Positions 9,552 through 19,879 are shown, counted from the stretch's first letter. The stretch: DNA of 64,000 nt from Flectonema sp. DT1601 (GCA_964019425.1 OZ025793.1:806001-870000), one strand, 5' to 3'. Numbers and translations: made by a program. The notes: generated by a model from the letters alone, not told the origin.

Positions 9552-10301
9552 TGTTGAGTGTGTGTGTGTGGTAAGGTGTCGATTGGAAACTGTGATGAGA
9601 ATAAACTAATCAAATGGAAGCTAACGATCTCCGGGTAGAATTAAAACGAATTATTTAGTCACAGATCTTCATACACATGACGTGCTTCTACCTACAGAAA
9701 AGAGAGAATATGGGATAATACCTGAGACTCACCTGACAAAATCACTTTTATCTACCAGTTAAGGGATCACACATAGAGAGCAACACACACAAAGGAGGTG
9801 AAAAAAAGTCTGTTTTAGCCACCCCTCCATGATAGTTACCAATAATATATAACAAAGAGAGAGGAAGAAAATTAAATTTTTTTATATGTAGAATCCGTTG
9901 TTTGCAAACACCACGGCAACATGAGCAAACAAAAACGTATTGGATGTGTAACAACACGGTACTGACACACCCGAATATTGCAATAGAGAGAGACAGAGGG
10001 AGGGGAAATAGCGCTGAGGGTGGCAACAATTGCACCGCCTCTTCTTTCCATTTCATCGGCACCACGCCTGTTCAGCTGTCGCATGGGGAGTGTAGTGGGC
10101 CATACGGCACCATAAGTTAATATAAATAAAGTGGAAGAAACGAGAGTGGCAGGGAAGAGGAAAGTCAAATTATTTTGAACATGACTAAATGAAAGTACAT
10201 GTACTTTATAAACATATTATCAACGCGATGAACAACGAAGGAGTTTCCTTTCTTTTTAAAACGGAAAGAAGCAAAGAAGGAATAAACAAACTGACACCCC
10301 A
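9552..10301. other. Intergenic: alanine-rich gene upstream region joined to subtilase A 3' flank
   Basis: The segment 9552-9745 is the upstream region of the alanine-rich gene, with a short TG run next to the start codon. From about 9750 the sequence is the 3' flank of a class A subtilase; in the other two units a class B flank follows at this point. No gene is seen. Confidence 0.6.
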
Positions 10302-12020
10302 CTAGCACTGACAACCTTCACAGTCGCAACCATATCTGCCTTCAAGGACACTACATTGGTAACCACGTGAGACCCAATAGTCACAGCTGCGTCTTGAGCA
10401 TCCCCTGCTGTTGCGACATCTTCCCGAAGAAACAGGTGCCCGAGTCGGTGGCGAAGGAGCCGATGAGCAAGAATTGCATCCACTGCAATCACAACGACTT
10501 AAACTACCGCAACCATACCCCCTCCCATTCCAGTAGTCACAACTCCTTCCGTAACAACCACTTGTGTCAGTACATCCACGTGCTGGAGGCGCAGGTCGGG
10601 ATGGTGGCGACGGAGCATTTCTCCCACAATTCGAACACCCCGTGCAATCACAGCGGGTCAAACTGCTGCAACCGTACCCTCTTGAGACCCAGTAGTCGCA
10701 ACTCCTTCCAAAGCAACCGGTCTGATCAGCACATCCCGAAGGAGGGGACGGTGGTGTTGGTGGAGATGGCCTGGTTGGTGGAGATGGCGGAGATGGCCTA
10801 GTTGGTGGAGATGGCGGGGTCGGTGGTGTCGGTGGAGAGCTTCCATCACAAGGAATGTTAAGCATCTTATTCGGTGCCCCACGAGGGTCAGAGATAAATC
10901 CATTTCCTGCATTACTCAACAACCAGTTTGTCACGTCCCCCGATGACGCTGAAGGGTTCTGTCCGAGGAATACGGCCATCGCTCCCGCAACGTGCGGAGA
11001 TGCCATGGAAGTGCCCGATAAAGTCGCAGTCGCCGAATCGCGTGATATCCCAGCAGACACGATGCTGGACCCAGGAGCGAAGATGTCGGTACAAGACCCA
11101 AAGTTGGAAAACGATGATCGAGCATCTCTAGAAGTCATCGAAGCAACAGTCACCGCAGAAGGTGCCGAGGCAGGGCTCGATGAGCAGGCGTCTCCGTTTT
11201 CGTTACCAGCAGCCACAGCGAAGCTGACCCCAGAGCGAAAAGCTGCTTCGACAGCATCATTCGTAGAGCGAGAACGGCCACCACCCAGAGACATGTTCAC
11301 GAGTGACGGTCTACCGGTGCGACGAGCCTGCTCGACTACCCACTGAATCCCCCTAATGATACCCGCTGTCGAACCTCCTCCATCATCTCCCAGTACCTTA
11401 ACTGCGATGACGTTCGCCCGCTTCGCCACTCCGTACGTCTTCCCAGCCACAGTCCCAGCAACGTGGGTTCCATGGCCTTGGCGGTCTGAATTCGATGAAC
11501 CACTCACAAAGTTTTCTCCCCAGGTGCACCTTCCTCCATCAAATTCGTCGTGCGAGCAGCGAATCCCCGTGTCCAGTATGTACGCATCAACTCCCTCACC
11601 CCACCTCGCGTTGTGTAAGTACGTTGACCCAACATCGCTCGCACGCTCAACAGTTACTCGCTTCTGTCCCCACGAAACGGGTGAACGCTGGCTGTTTGGA
11701 CACGTTTGCTGACTAATGCGAACGATCCGAACAGGCTCATAGTACTCTACAACACCTTTGTCACCCTTCGCAATCTCACTATCAGCCCATGCCTTCAATG
11801 AGTCGTCGAGTTCTGATTCAACCGCTTCAAAGGTCTCTCCGATTTGGCACAGCCGACCTCCTTGCTGTGAGGACATAATTTTGTCATTCGCTGCACTTCT
11901 TTTGATACCGTTTCGGTACTTTACGATGTACTTGCCCTGAACGATATCTTCATCTGCTTGAACCGCCTGAGAGTTCGCTAATGAAAGGACGTATCCAACT
12001 AGAAATATCGAAGTCTTCAT
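10302..12020 (-). CDS. Secreted proteinase K-like subtilase (class A, copy 2)
   Basis: This 572-residue protease is identical in protein sequence to the copy at 1051-2769; only scattered silent differences are seen, for example in the Asp codon of HDEFD and the Ala codon in QAVQAD. It has the same signal peptide, propeptide, Asp150/His183/Ser338 triad, Pro-rich linker and three SCDYW-containing modules. It lies directly after an alanine-rich gene with no class B copy between. The upstream region is conserved through about 12300 and includes the TAATTCAG acceptor-like site. Confidence 0.93.
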   Translation of the reverse strand: MKTSIFLVGYVLSLANSQAVQADEDIVQGKYIVKYRNGIKRSAANDKIMSSQQGGRLCQIGETFEAVESELDDSLKAWADSEIAKGDKGVVEYYEPVRIVRISQQTCPNSQRSPVSWGQKRVTVERASDVGSTYLHNARWGEGVDAYILDTGIRCSHDEFDGGRCTWGENFVSGSSNSDRQGHGTHVAGTVAGKTYGVAKRANVIAVKVLGDDGGGSTAGIIRGIQWVVEQARRTGRPSLVNMSLGGGRSRSTNDAVEAAFRSGVSFAVAAGNENGDACSSSPASAPSAVTVASMTSRDARSSFSNFGSCTDIFAPGSSIVSAGISRDSATATLSGTSMASPHVAGAMAVFLGQNPSASSGDVTNWLLSNAGNGFISDPRGAPNKMLNIPCDGSSPPTPPTPPSPPTRPSPPSPPTRPSPPTPPSPPSGCADQTGCFGRSCDYWVSRGYGCSSLTRCDCTGCSNCGRNAPSPPSRPAPPARGCTDTSGCYGRSCDYWNGRGYGCGSLSRCDCSGCNSCSSAPSPPTRAPVSSGRCRNSRGCSRRSCDYWVSRGYQCSVLEGRYGCDCEGCQC

Positions 12021-12320
12021 TTTGAATTCGGGAAACTGAATTATTTAAATATATTAACAAAATTACATTCGAAATGAAACACGCAACTCACGCAACCTTT
12101 TCCTTGTAGCAACAGTACAAATGCAAAAATTCGTAGTACAACGAACAAGAAAAGGGTTGGTTTCGGGCTAAAATTAAAAAATCTTTCTTCAAACTATTCT
12201 TACTGATGGTTAATATCATTAATTTTAGTATAGAAAAGTGAGAATAAAAAAAAATATATAGAGACTAGTAAAAGAAAAGTATCCATTTCCGCAATCTCCT
12301 AACATCTATGGAGATGATTA
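12021..12320. other. Intergenic: subtilase A upstream region
   Basis: The whole stretch is repeated at 27333-27632 with very few changes. It separates the subtilase from the small upstream gene. No coding frame is seen. Confidence 0.5.
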
Positions 12321-12584
12321 TTAATTTTTTTCATCAACATCCCAGTCAAGCATTTTGGTATTCTCCCCGATGTCATGCAAAGCAACAATTGAGTTATTTA
12401 TTTGCTCCGAAGTAAATCCGTCGAATTTAGGAATCTCCACAACCTTCTGCTTCTCATTTCCGATACCGATGTTCGTGTTTGTTAATACTTTCTGTACCTC
12501 ATCAATATTTCTAAGGCAGTAGGGTTCATACTTTTCAACTGCGAAGAGCTCCAACAAACCATTCCGTGAGTTGCCGCAGTTCAT
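12321..12584 (-). CDS. Small uncharacterised protein (87 residues)
   Basis: I do not recognise it. The chosen start (MNCGNSRNG) lies four bases after a strong acceptor-like sequence (coding strand TTTTATTTTTTCAG), so this is either a short gene with a spliced 5' end or the last exon of a gene whose upstream part was displaced by the transposon at 12677. The product is soluble and acidic (KFDGFTSEQINNS, MLDWDVDEKN). A partial copy at 27633-27744 keeps about 37 C-terminal codons, with Lys to Glu near the end. An in-frame Met 23 codons upstream would require reading through the candidate acceptor. Conservation between units supports the frame weakly. Confidence 0.45.
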   Translation of the reverse strand: MNCGNSRNGLLELFAVEKYEPYCLRNIDEVQKVLTNTNIGIGNEKQKVVEIPKFDGFTSEQINNSIVALHDIGENTKMLDWDVDEKN

Positions 12585-12676
12585 CTGTCTGAAAAAATAA
12601 AAGTCAACACAAAATACTAATATTTTTTTTGTTGAAGCAACGAATCTTCTCAAAAAAGTTGTTTTTTTTTTATATA

Positions 12677-14490
12677 TTAGTCATTCCAAAAATAACCGTC
12701 CATTTTAGGGTTCCAGTATTTCATGGGTGAAAATAGGGAGTAAAACTTAAAACCGAATACCTATTTTAATCGCTTTTGCACCGCTGATTTCATTCCCGCT
12801 GCGATTCAAAAAAATGCAGCTAAAATTCAAAAAAATTGTGACATTTTTGTGTGGTGAAAATTTTGAATAATGGAACTGTTGATGTCTAATCGGCTGCCCC
12901 GGGTGCTAAAATGAAAGATCGGTATATGGTTCTATATCCGGCCGTACCTGGTCGGATGTTTTACTCTGAAACAGTTACAAAGGCTGCTCGAAGCAAAACA
13001 GTACCTTGTACATCTTACACTACACTTAACCTATTTTTATTTTTGATTAGGCTTAGCTCTTTTGGCAACTTTTACTGCTGGCTTTTTTCGTTTTCCTACC
13101 GGCAATGAACCGATAATAGAACTAGTTGAACGCAGCGATCTGAAACTGGAACTAGAACTAGATTCACTAACAGAGTAAGATTCAGTAGAAGACTCACCAG
13201 AATCTGAGGTGAGTTCAGTTGTTTCTGAAATAGACTCACTCTCAGTGTTGGTAGCAGGTGAAAGTTGGCTCGCACCAACCCCCACATTTGGAAAAGCAGC
13301 CAGCAGGATTTTAACGCCTTGGGATAGAATAAGTTCAACGGCCTGCATTGGTTGCAGTGGCCAAAGAAGCAGTTGTAAGACGGGTCTCGACATAGTATGA
13401 GTGGTAGGTCACTCAAGCGGGTTAGCTGAAATCTTCTCAGGCCCACAAGTCTCATATAAGCAGGAAGGATAAGTGCAATTTGCATGTGCCACCTGCAACG
13501 GCATCGAGGGTTATTCGGACAAGATTTGACATGAGCAGGCCTTTTGTCACAAAACTGAGCATATGAGATAGCTGTGTGAGTTCTGCAGAAGGCACTCCAC
13601 AAGGCAAGGTATGGTTCTCTTACATAGAGGACTGTCTCTTTACTTGTCTCGCCGGTTATGTAGTCTTTGCTGAGGACCACGCGGTTTGACTCAGGGCGTG
13701 CTTTACTGATTGGGAGGGATCGTGCTGTTCCAGCCTCTGTAGCTGCTTACGCATTGAAGAATCCCTGACATGGGCATTAATCTGGCTATCAGTGTAGCCT
13801 AGCGTGAGACAGAGTCTCAAAAACTGAGAACGGACAGCAGGAACTGATTCTTTCACGCGTTCAAAAATATCGGAGCGCGGTTCCGGATTGATCGGCTCTG
13901 CAGGGATACTGACGGATGCGTAATGCGGATCACTAGTCAGCCTTTTTGCTCGCTGGTAGCAAGCGTTGCAGATTGAGCGCAGAGGAGCATACGCCGGGAT
14001 TTCAAGACTACCGCGAAGTCACGGCAGGGTGGCTCAAGAAGCTTGTTGAACTTCGGATTCCGTCTTTTCGCGTTAGTGTGCGAGGTGCAGTTGTAGTTGT
14101 CTGAGGAGCACTCAGCTGGCATCTCGTGGCACGTGTGACACTTCATTGAGAGAAGTTTAAGCTGGTGCTTAAGGGAATAATAAGTGTAGTTACGAGAAAA
14201 AATGCCAATCTCTGATGCATTTCCCTTTTTTTTCCAGAAAAAAATTAAATGCAGCAACAGGATTAACTTTTCCGTGCCGACAGTGACATTCTCTTAGTAC
14301 CCATAACGCACCTGTCAGGTTCTAACGGTCAGTAAAAAAAGTGAAAAAAAAATAATCCCACCGCGTAAAATGAGAGATTGGGACCGAACCTTTCCACCTC
14401 GTAAAAAATCTCGAAAATGGACGCATTTTTGACCAACGGCTGCTCGAAGCAAAACTGGTTTTCGCGGCCGGTTATTTTTGGAATGACTAA
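12677..14490 (-). mobile_element. DNA transposon with mariner-type ends (1814 bp)
   Basis: Perfect 22 bp terminal inverted repeats begin TTAGTCATTCCAAAAATAAC at both ends, each flanked by TA (12675-12676 and 14491-14492). The TTAG start and TA target duplication resemble Tc1/mariner elements. No recognisable DDE transposase is present; instead the minus strand carries pieces of an unidentified Cys/His-rich protein. It may be a non-autonomous element or a poorly known family. It lies next to the repeat unit end, just upstream of the small gene at 12321. Confidence 0.82.
13037..14160 (-). pseudogene. Unidentified Cys/His-rich protein of the 12677-14490 element (frames broken or spliced)
   Basis: Minus-strand coding sequence runs through three overlapping frames, so it is either broken or contains introns. 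In order it shows a CHTCHEMPAECSS segment, a helical segment (FLRLCLTLGYTDSQINAHVR), then KRPAHVKSCPN, CRCRWHM and CRDPSYNCFFGHCNQC, followed by a Ser/Glu-rich tail and a basic end (KKPAVKVAKRAKPNQK). The KRPxHV - CxCxxH - CxxC layout reminds me of uncharacterised proteins associated with DNA transposons in invertebrate genomes. That comparison is from memory and unverified. Confidence 0.45.
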
Positions 14491-14644
14491 TATACTGTGA
14501 CCAAAGTAACATAATTAGATCGAAAAGAAAAGATACTTCCCACTAAACTACAGAAAATCTCATTGGAAAACGATACTTTCTATAACAAAGCAAACAGATC
14601 TATTAAATGGCACGTAGGTGGAAAAAAAAAAAAAAAAGCGATTA

Positions 14645-15248
14645 CCATAGATGGAAGTGCCCTACAATTTGGAGGGCGTGTAGGGCGCTTTTAATATAAA
14701 TATTATTTCGGAGGGCGCTTTTTTTTACCTTTTTTATTACTTTTAGACAGCTAAATTGACGGGGACTTACACTGACGCACAAGTATTATAACGCAGAAGC
14801 CAAAAAAAGATTTTTGACATGCTTGGCAGTCTTTCGAAAAAGAGAAAAAAGGGTGTCACGGGGTTCGAACCCGAGACCTCCAGGTCATGGTTCGGCGGTC
14901 AACAATGGCAAAAACAATGGGCCACTCAGCCTGCTGCAATCCCTGAAGCTGAAACTCATTTCAGTGGACGATGCATCCCAGATCTACAAGGAGCTGATTA
15001 GCCCGCAGAATGCACCGAGTCGAATATAGAGGGATTCGAGGAGGGAGAGTGCGTTCTTGCTAACCTGTTAATAGGCCGGTCTTCACGGTACCTTGTGAGA
15101 AAAAAAAGAAGTATACTGGTGGCAAGTAAACTGATATCCCAGAGACGCATTTGATCGGGCATTATATTAAATTTAATTTAAAAAGCGCCCTCCAGCGCCC
15201 TATTTTGGCCTACAATGGCCCAAATTTGGGGGGCACTTCCATCTATGG
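14645..15248. mobile_element. MITE, 604 bp, with tRNA-like core
   Basis: Perfect 18 bp inverted ends (CCATAGATGGAAGTGCCC) are flanked by a 4 bp duplication ATTA (14641-14644, 15249-15252). Just inside both ends the sequence stays imperfectly inverted (AGGGCGC motifs, 'GGAGGGCGCTTTT'). No transposase is encoded. The core carries a tRNA-like 3' half at about 14853-14910. Superfamily is not clear from a 4 bp AT-rich duplication. Confidence 0.85.
14853..14910 (-). other. tRNA-like 3' half (B box and T run) inside the MITE
   Basis: The minus strand reads a T-arm-like GGGTTCGAACCCCG followed by GTGACACCC and a T run that would end Pol III transcription. The plus strand yields the familiar spurious peptide VTGFEPETSRS that arises opposite tRNA genes. 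No matching 5' half or A box was found in the right place, so this is a tRNA-derived remnant, perhaps from a SINE, and not a working tRNA. Confidence 0.5.
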
Positions 15249-15292
15249 ATTACGAACATTAATATCGTATCAGCCTTTTGTGTAGTGTCAGG

Positions 15293-18200
15293 CTAATTTA
15301 CCTCTCCTACAACCTTGAAGAAAGGAAGAACAGGTTTTGGAGCCACTCGGATCCTCCGAATGCCTAACATGTTTAGTGAGGAATTGTGATTGGAACTGGT
15401 GCTGTTGTCAGCCAGAGGTGAACGGATTTTATGGACACGGGTCTGAACCTGAACCGAACTTGATTTAACATGCGGTCGTTGAGGTTGTTCTCGAATAGTA
15501 AAATCATCTTCACTATCATCACTGCAATCAGGTATCTGTCTGGCTCTGTGCAATTGCAGTAACCCAGCTGTCAGATTTAACTGCCCATGAACGTCTATGA
15601 CTGGATCAGGTGTCACGGCCTTCTTGTTAATATTTTTATTTTTCGTTGCTGCCGCTGCTGTGAACCTCTCCCAATGAATGCTACCGACACGAGTGCTGAA
15701 TCCTTGTGACAGACGAGGCTTCATTTTCTTCTTGGTGTTCTTATCTTTATTCTTAGTGTCGTCTACAAAACTAACAGTCACATCATTAGTTACATCAGAA
15801 CGCTGGCCCCAGCGTGTTGAGAATTCTGCCAACATGGCTGCAGGAAGTCCTGGTTGATGTTTAATAACTTGTTTCTTATTCCTCGATAGTCTTTTATCAG
15901 GTTCTGTACTGATCTCTGATGGTGTAATTACACGCCTTTGGAATACCTTTCTCGGTTGAAGTGCTCGTGCCGTTGTAACACTTGTATCAAGGACAAACTT
16001 ATCTGGTCCTGCCAATGACTTGCGGTGGTCTCGAAGCTTCTGCAGCTGCGTATTCACTTCGATTGTTCGTCGACGTTCCGCAGCATTCCCAACCTCCCCA
16101 ACCAACGATGCAACAACAAAGTTGAGACCTCCATCAACCGAAGTCGGAATCGCAGGCGTAAAGACGTTCTCCGAGCAAGTTGGTGAGCATTCCTGTGACA
16201 CTCCAGAACTTCTTTCTTCATCAGTTAGACTTGTTAACTCCGCAACAGTTTCTATCTTCAACGGACTTCCCAATTGCTGAGGATGACAATTTGAGTTACT
16301 CACCTGCAAGAGGGAGAGTCCAAAGGAACTGAGTCGGCGACGTAAACCGTCTTCAGTGGAGTTCTCAATATCCAAATTATTTTGGATTTCAGAAGAGAGA
16401 ATAACAGCGCTAGCGCGACGCTGAGCTGACGGGACTGCAAGACCAGAGGGCTTTCCAGTAGTGTCGGCATTTTGAGGAGTTTTTCTTCCGTTCACACTTT
16501 TTGAAGCAATCGCAGGAAGTAAGTTTTCCTGAAGCAATGAGAGCCGTCCAGAACTTAAACTGCAGAGAGATCTCGGTGATGACAGAGCTGCGTTCGCGGG
16601 ACTAATTACCGACATCGATACTGCGTCAGTTGAACAAGAAGAATATGATGATTCGTATTCATCACAAAGTACATTCTTAACAGCTTGACCCATTCTGAGT
16701 CCCATTTCCGACTTCAAAATTTTCTTCACTTCCTTACGACCCTTTCTTCCAAAATGCATCGCTCTCATCGGACGGGTGCTGAGCTCGTTATCCGATACAA
16801 ACCTCTTTGGACGACACGACTTCCTTTCCCTATCTTGTTTTTGAAGAAAATGAGTCGCAACTGCTCCATTACCTTTTGCATCGCATCCCGTGCAATTCCA
16901 CTTTCTCCTTCGCAGTGAAACTGGGGCGTACTCGCCTTCAGAACTGTTTACATTATCTAATATTCCGCAGTACTCTAACACTTTAGTCGGGTCTGGTTGC
17001 AACCCGCGGTTTTTAACAATAGCAACATTGCACTGACAAGTTCGAAAGGCTCCCTGCGTGATGGCCGTGTCATGGCAAAATTGAAGGCAAGAACCACCAA
17101 GAACAGCATACATGGCGCCGGTAGCGAGGAGCGATTTCTGTTGGTAGCCCTGACGGAAAAACCATTTTGCACCAGGTAGTTCTTCGAATGGAGAAACAGT
17201 TTCTTCTCCAGGGATGTCATCAGAACCAGGTAGTATTACTTTATCACCAAAAGGAGTGCAGTAGTCGTCAGCTACTGTGACTGGAACGTTGTAAGGAGAG
17301 TGTTGAAGCTGATCAAGTTGACCAATTAAAACTAAATTACAACTCCATAACGTTATCGATCTGTCTGTTGCACCGACTAGAACAATCTTACTTAACGGAT
17401 CACAATGAGTGTGAGTAATCGACACCGACTCTGTTGAGTGTGGCCTAAGTATTACTTCCTTCTCAATTATAAATCCAGTAGTGGATATTTCATCAGGATT
17501 AGCTGCTTCATGAAACATATTTTCCTTGTAGAGCTGTTCAGCATATGAAAGAGAAGATGCGAAGACAGTCATCCCCATCTGTCTTAACATTCCCTCTAAG
17601 GAAACTTTCAAAATAGAACCACCTGCAGTTCCGCAGTAAACTAATTGTCTCACCCAGTACCATGAGATAGAATGAACAACACTTTGACATTTCCACAAAC
17701 AAAGTAACTTAAATGGACTTGGATGAGGAGGAAGTGACCATAAACAAAGCTGTCCTGAAGCATCAACAGATACGAGAAGGGGAAATCCCGTTAAGAATTC
17801 GATAATAATAATTTCAGACCCGTGCGGTGGTACTTCAAACTGAGTTATGACGTTGAAGTCTTCACTTCTGCGAACTTTCGCTTCGAATAAAGTTATGAAA
17901 CCTTTTCTATCTCCTATCGCAAGCCTATTAAGAGTGTCACTAAATGAAAGACAGCGAATATCAATAGAAGGAAAGCATCTCGGATCCACAGAGAGGTTTG
18001 TTAAAGTACCTCCTTCTCCAGAAGCAGTATCCATATAAATCTGAGCAGTGCCATCCCACCGTTGAACAATGAGGAATTGTCTCCCAGATCCATACGACAA
18101 ACTGTGAACTTCTTCACCACAACTAGAAAACACCCTAATCAACACACAAGAACAGCTGTTGTGGGAAGTTACCCTCCCGCTTTCTGTTCCCGCGAAGAGC

Positions 18201-19879
18201 TTTCTTCCGGTGTCTGAAATAGCGAGTGCAGTTATGCTACCGAATGACGCCTTGCTGTGGTGTTGTACTACAGTGAGCTCTCCCGTCAAGGCATTCCATG
18301 TTTTAATAGAAGCACCACAAGCAGTAATGATAACAGACCTGACTGGGTCATAACATAAAGCTGATATAGGCTCATCATCGAATGTGATAGTGTCAAGAGG
18401 ACCAGGGATACCATAACAGAAGAAAGCTTGTGTACGCGAAGCAGTTGCACAAAAAACCCTCATATCTAAATCATAACTTATCGAGTGCCATGTCGTTAAC
18501 TCCGTCACTCCTGGAAGGGTGCAGAGTTTAATAGTTTGACAGGGCTTCCAGTCCCTGTTATCCCAAACTTTCAATACACCAGTACCGTCAAGGGTCAAAC
18601 AGTGAGGTACTGCATGAACAGCAGCAACATCAACAACAGGAGCTGCATGAGGTGAATGGCCATCAATCAAAGGAAGCGGCAACGAAGGTCTGCTTTGAAT
18701 TAACCATGCTTTTGCATGTGGCTCATAACCACAAGTTATAAGAAACGTTGTTCCATCGTCACCCACATTTAATAAAGCCATTCTTGTGATTCCGAGGTTG
18801 TGATTAGTAGTAAACGAAATATCTGACTGGTTGCTGAGGTGGGCAGACTTTCCCAAGTCTGCTGTGATTCTCGCAGCATCAAGTAATATCAATCGGTGTA
18901 ATGTCAACCCATCGAGAATAGCTAGAGTACCATCAAGGGATGACGTTGCTAACCCACCCGCTTCACCATATCCTGGCAGAGTTAAGACTTCTGTAATTGC
19001 ACACGTGTGAGGCGTTGACATCATGTGAGGCGCAATGTCGCTGTTTTCACGCAATAGCTGTGCTGCCACATACATTCTAATCACTCCGGATCTCCCACCA
19101 GCATATAAGAATCCACTCCGTTGAACATATCTCAAAGCGAGTATGGTGTCAGGTACAGGCATAACCCGCTTTTGTTTACATCCTCTCCACGATTCACAAA
19201 ATCGAAGAGTCAAGTCAGTGACAGCAAGTACAACAGAATGCAATTCAGGAATGTACTCTGCCGCACTTACAGTACTTCTATCTGATACAGATGGCAGTAC
19301 TGTAGTTGGAGCAGAATCCTGACTTCCTAAAGGGTTACTGACTAGTTGGCTGAGTTTTTTTTTTTTTTCTTTCTCGTCGTCTTCGGTCTCAGTGGAATCG
19401 AGAGATTTGAACTCAAACAACTCGCAGTGCCTGCCGAGTGCAATTAATTTCCCACGTCCTGGTAGGTACCTAGATCCGTGAAACTTACTTCCCTTAAGAG
19501 AAAGGCTACCGTAGTATGTGTAATTTTTTACTGTTTCACAGTACTCTCCCTCTCTTCCCTGCATAGTGGTGTCAATCAAGAATGATATGAGCTCATCCCA
19601 AGTAACGTAACCTCTGCAGTAGCAGTCAATGTTGCAATGAAGCTGTAACAACAGTCTGCTAATCTCATTGTCATCTGTTGAGAATCCAAAGCTCAAGTCA
19701 GTTCTATGTTTCTTACACTTCCTAACGTACCACTTGAAGAGAGTAACAAACAGTTCCCTGTCCATTCCCTTCCCTCCGTCACGTTCCAAAACTACTTCTT
19801 TCATTCCTTCAAAATTCTGATTCAGAAGGTGCAGGATGTCGATCGCGAAATCGCGTTCATTATTCTTCTGAGAGTCCAT
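15293..19879 (-). CDS. EF-hand/WD40 repeat protein (WDR49/EFCAB8-like)
   Basis: This single-exon gene encodes 1528 residues. Residues about 1-125 resemble paired EF-hand-like helices (GMDRELFVTLFKWYV; CYCRGYVTWDELISFLI) with weak calcium-loop residues. From about 130 to 900 WD40-type repeats follow, e.g. HCLTLDGTGVLKVWDNRDW, SVIITACGASIKTWNALTG and VGATDRSITLWSCN, enough for two propellers. The last ~500 residues are basic, Ser-rich and probably disordered. EF-hand plus double WD40 matches the WDR49/WDR64/EFCAB8 group, proteins linked to cilia in other eukaryotes; a flagellar role here is inference. It is the only single-copy host gene within the tandem array and is flanked by the MITE and the next cassette. 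Confidence 0.75.
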   Translation of the reverse strand: MDSQKNNERDFAIDILHLLNQNFEGMKEVVLERDGGKGMDRELFVTLFKWYVRKCKKHRTDLSFGFSTDDNEISRLLLQLHCNIDCYCRGYVTWDELISFLIDTTMQGREGEYCETVKNYTYYGSLSLKGSKFHGSRYLPGRGKLIALGRHCELFEFKSLDSTETEDDEKEKKKKLSQLVSNPLGSQDSAPTTVLPSVSDRSTVSAAEYIPELHSVVLAVTDLTLRFCESWRGCKQKRVMPVPDTILALRYVQRSGFLYAGGRSGVIRMYVAAQLLRENSDIAPHMMSTPHTCAITEVLTLPGYGEAGGLATSSLDGTLAILDGLTLHRLILLDAARITADLGKSAHLSNQSDISFTTNHNLGITRMALLNVGDDGTTFLITCGYEPHAKAWLIQSRPSLPLPLIDGHSPHAAPVVDVAAVHAVPHCLTLDGTGVLKVWDNRDWKPCQTIKLCTLPGVTELTTWHSISYDLDMRVFCATASRTQAFFCYGIPGPLDTITFDDEPISALCYDPVRSVIITACGASIKTWNALTGELTVVQHHSKASFGSITALAISDTGRKLFAGTESGRVTSHNSCSCVLIRVFSSCGEEVHSLSYGSGRQFLIVQRWDGTAQIYMDTASGEGGTLTNLSVDPRCFPSIDIRCLSFSDTLNRLAIGDRKGFITLFEAKVRRSEDFNVITQFEVPPHGSEIIIIEFLTGFPLLVSVDASGQLCLWSLPPHPSPFKLLCLWKCQSVVHSISWYWVRQLVYCGTAGGSILKVSLEGMLRQMGMTVFASSLSYAEQLYKENMFHEAANPDEISTTGFIIEKEVILRPHSTESVSITHTHCDPLSKIVLVGATDRSITLWSCNLVLIGQLDQLQHSPYNVPVTVADDYCTPFGDKVILPGSDDIPGEETVSPFEELPGAKWFFRQGYQQKSLLATGAMYAVLGGSCLQFCHDTAITQGAFRTCQCNVAIVKNRGLQPDPTKVLEYCGILDNVNSSEGEYAPVSLRRRKWNCTGCDAKGNGAVATHFLQKQDRERKSCRPKRFVSDNELSTRPMRAMHFGRKGRKEVKKILKSEMGLRMGQAVKNVLCDEYESSYSSCSTDAVSMSVISPANAALSSPRSLCSLSSGRLSLLQENLLPAIASKSVNGRKTPQNADTTGKPSGLAVPSAQRRASAVILSSEIQNNLDIENSTEDGLRRRLSSFGLSLLQVSNSNCHPQQLGSPLKIETVAELTSLTDEERSSGVSQECSPTCSENVFTPAIPTSVDGGLNFVVASLVGEVGNAAERRRTIEVNTQLQKLRDHRKSLAGPDKFVLDTSVTTARALQPRKVFQRRVITPSEISTEPDKRLSRNKKQVIKHQPGLPAAMLAEFSTRWGQRSDVTNDVTVSFVDDTKNKDKNTKKKMKPRLSQGFSTRVGSIHWERFTAAAATKNKNINKKAVTPDPVIDVHGQLNLTAGLLQLHRARQIPDCSDDSEDDFTIREQPQRPHVKSSSVQVQTRVHKIRSPLADNSTSSNHNSSLNMLGIRRIRVAPKPVLPFFKVVGEVN

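Larger units (their letters stand above)
5046..12653. repeat. Array unit 1: alanine-rich gene + subtilase A
   Basis: The unit holds the alanine-rich gene (8004-9551) followed directly by a class A subtilase (10302-12020) and a small gene (12321-12584). Sequence 5046-5108 plus 7432 onward matches 29655-29790 once the pogo element is removed. The right side matches 25587-27744 as far as that copy extends. Class B is absent from this unit, consistent with loss by unequal crossing-over. Confidence 0.8.

Noticed and set aside
8471-9574. Long plus-strand open frame (367 codons, Pro/Gln-rich) opposite the alanine-rich gene
   Set aside because: It is open only because the GC-rich Ala codons give no stops in this antisense frame. 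It recurs identically in all three copies as a shadow, with no domain or start context of its own.
13096-13680. Treating the 194-codon minus-strand frame in the 12677-14490 element as a complete host gene
   Set aside because: It lies wholly between inverted repeats with TA duplications, and its similarity changes frame along the element.
14845-14925. Functional tRNA gene
   Set aside because: Only the T-arm, acceptor-like 3' end and T run are present; no D arm, A box or pairing 5' acceptor strand was found.
14814-15029. Peptides VTGFEPETSRS / GSNPRPPGH
   Set aside because: They are typical false translations over a tRNA-like sequence; the DNA is a MITE core.
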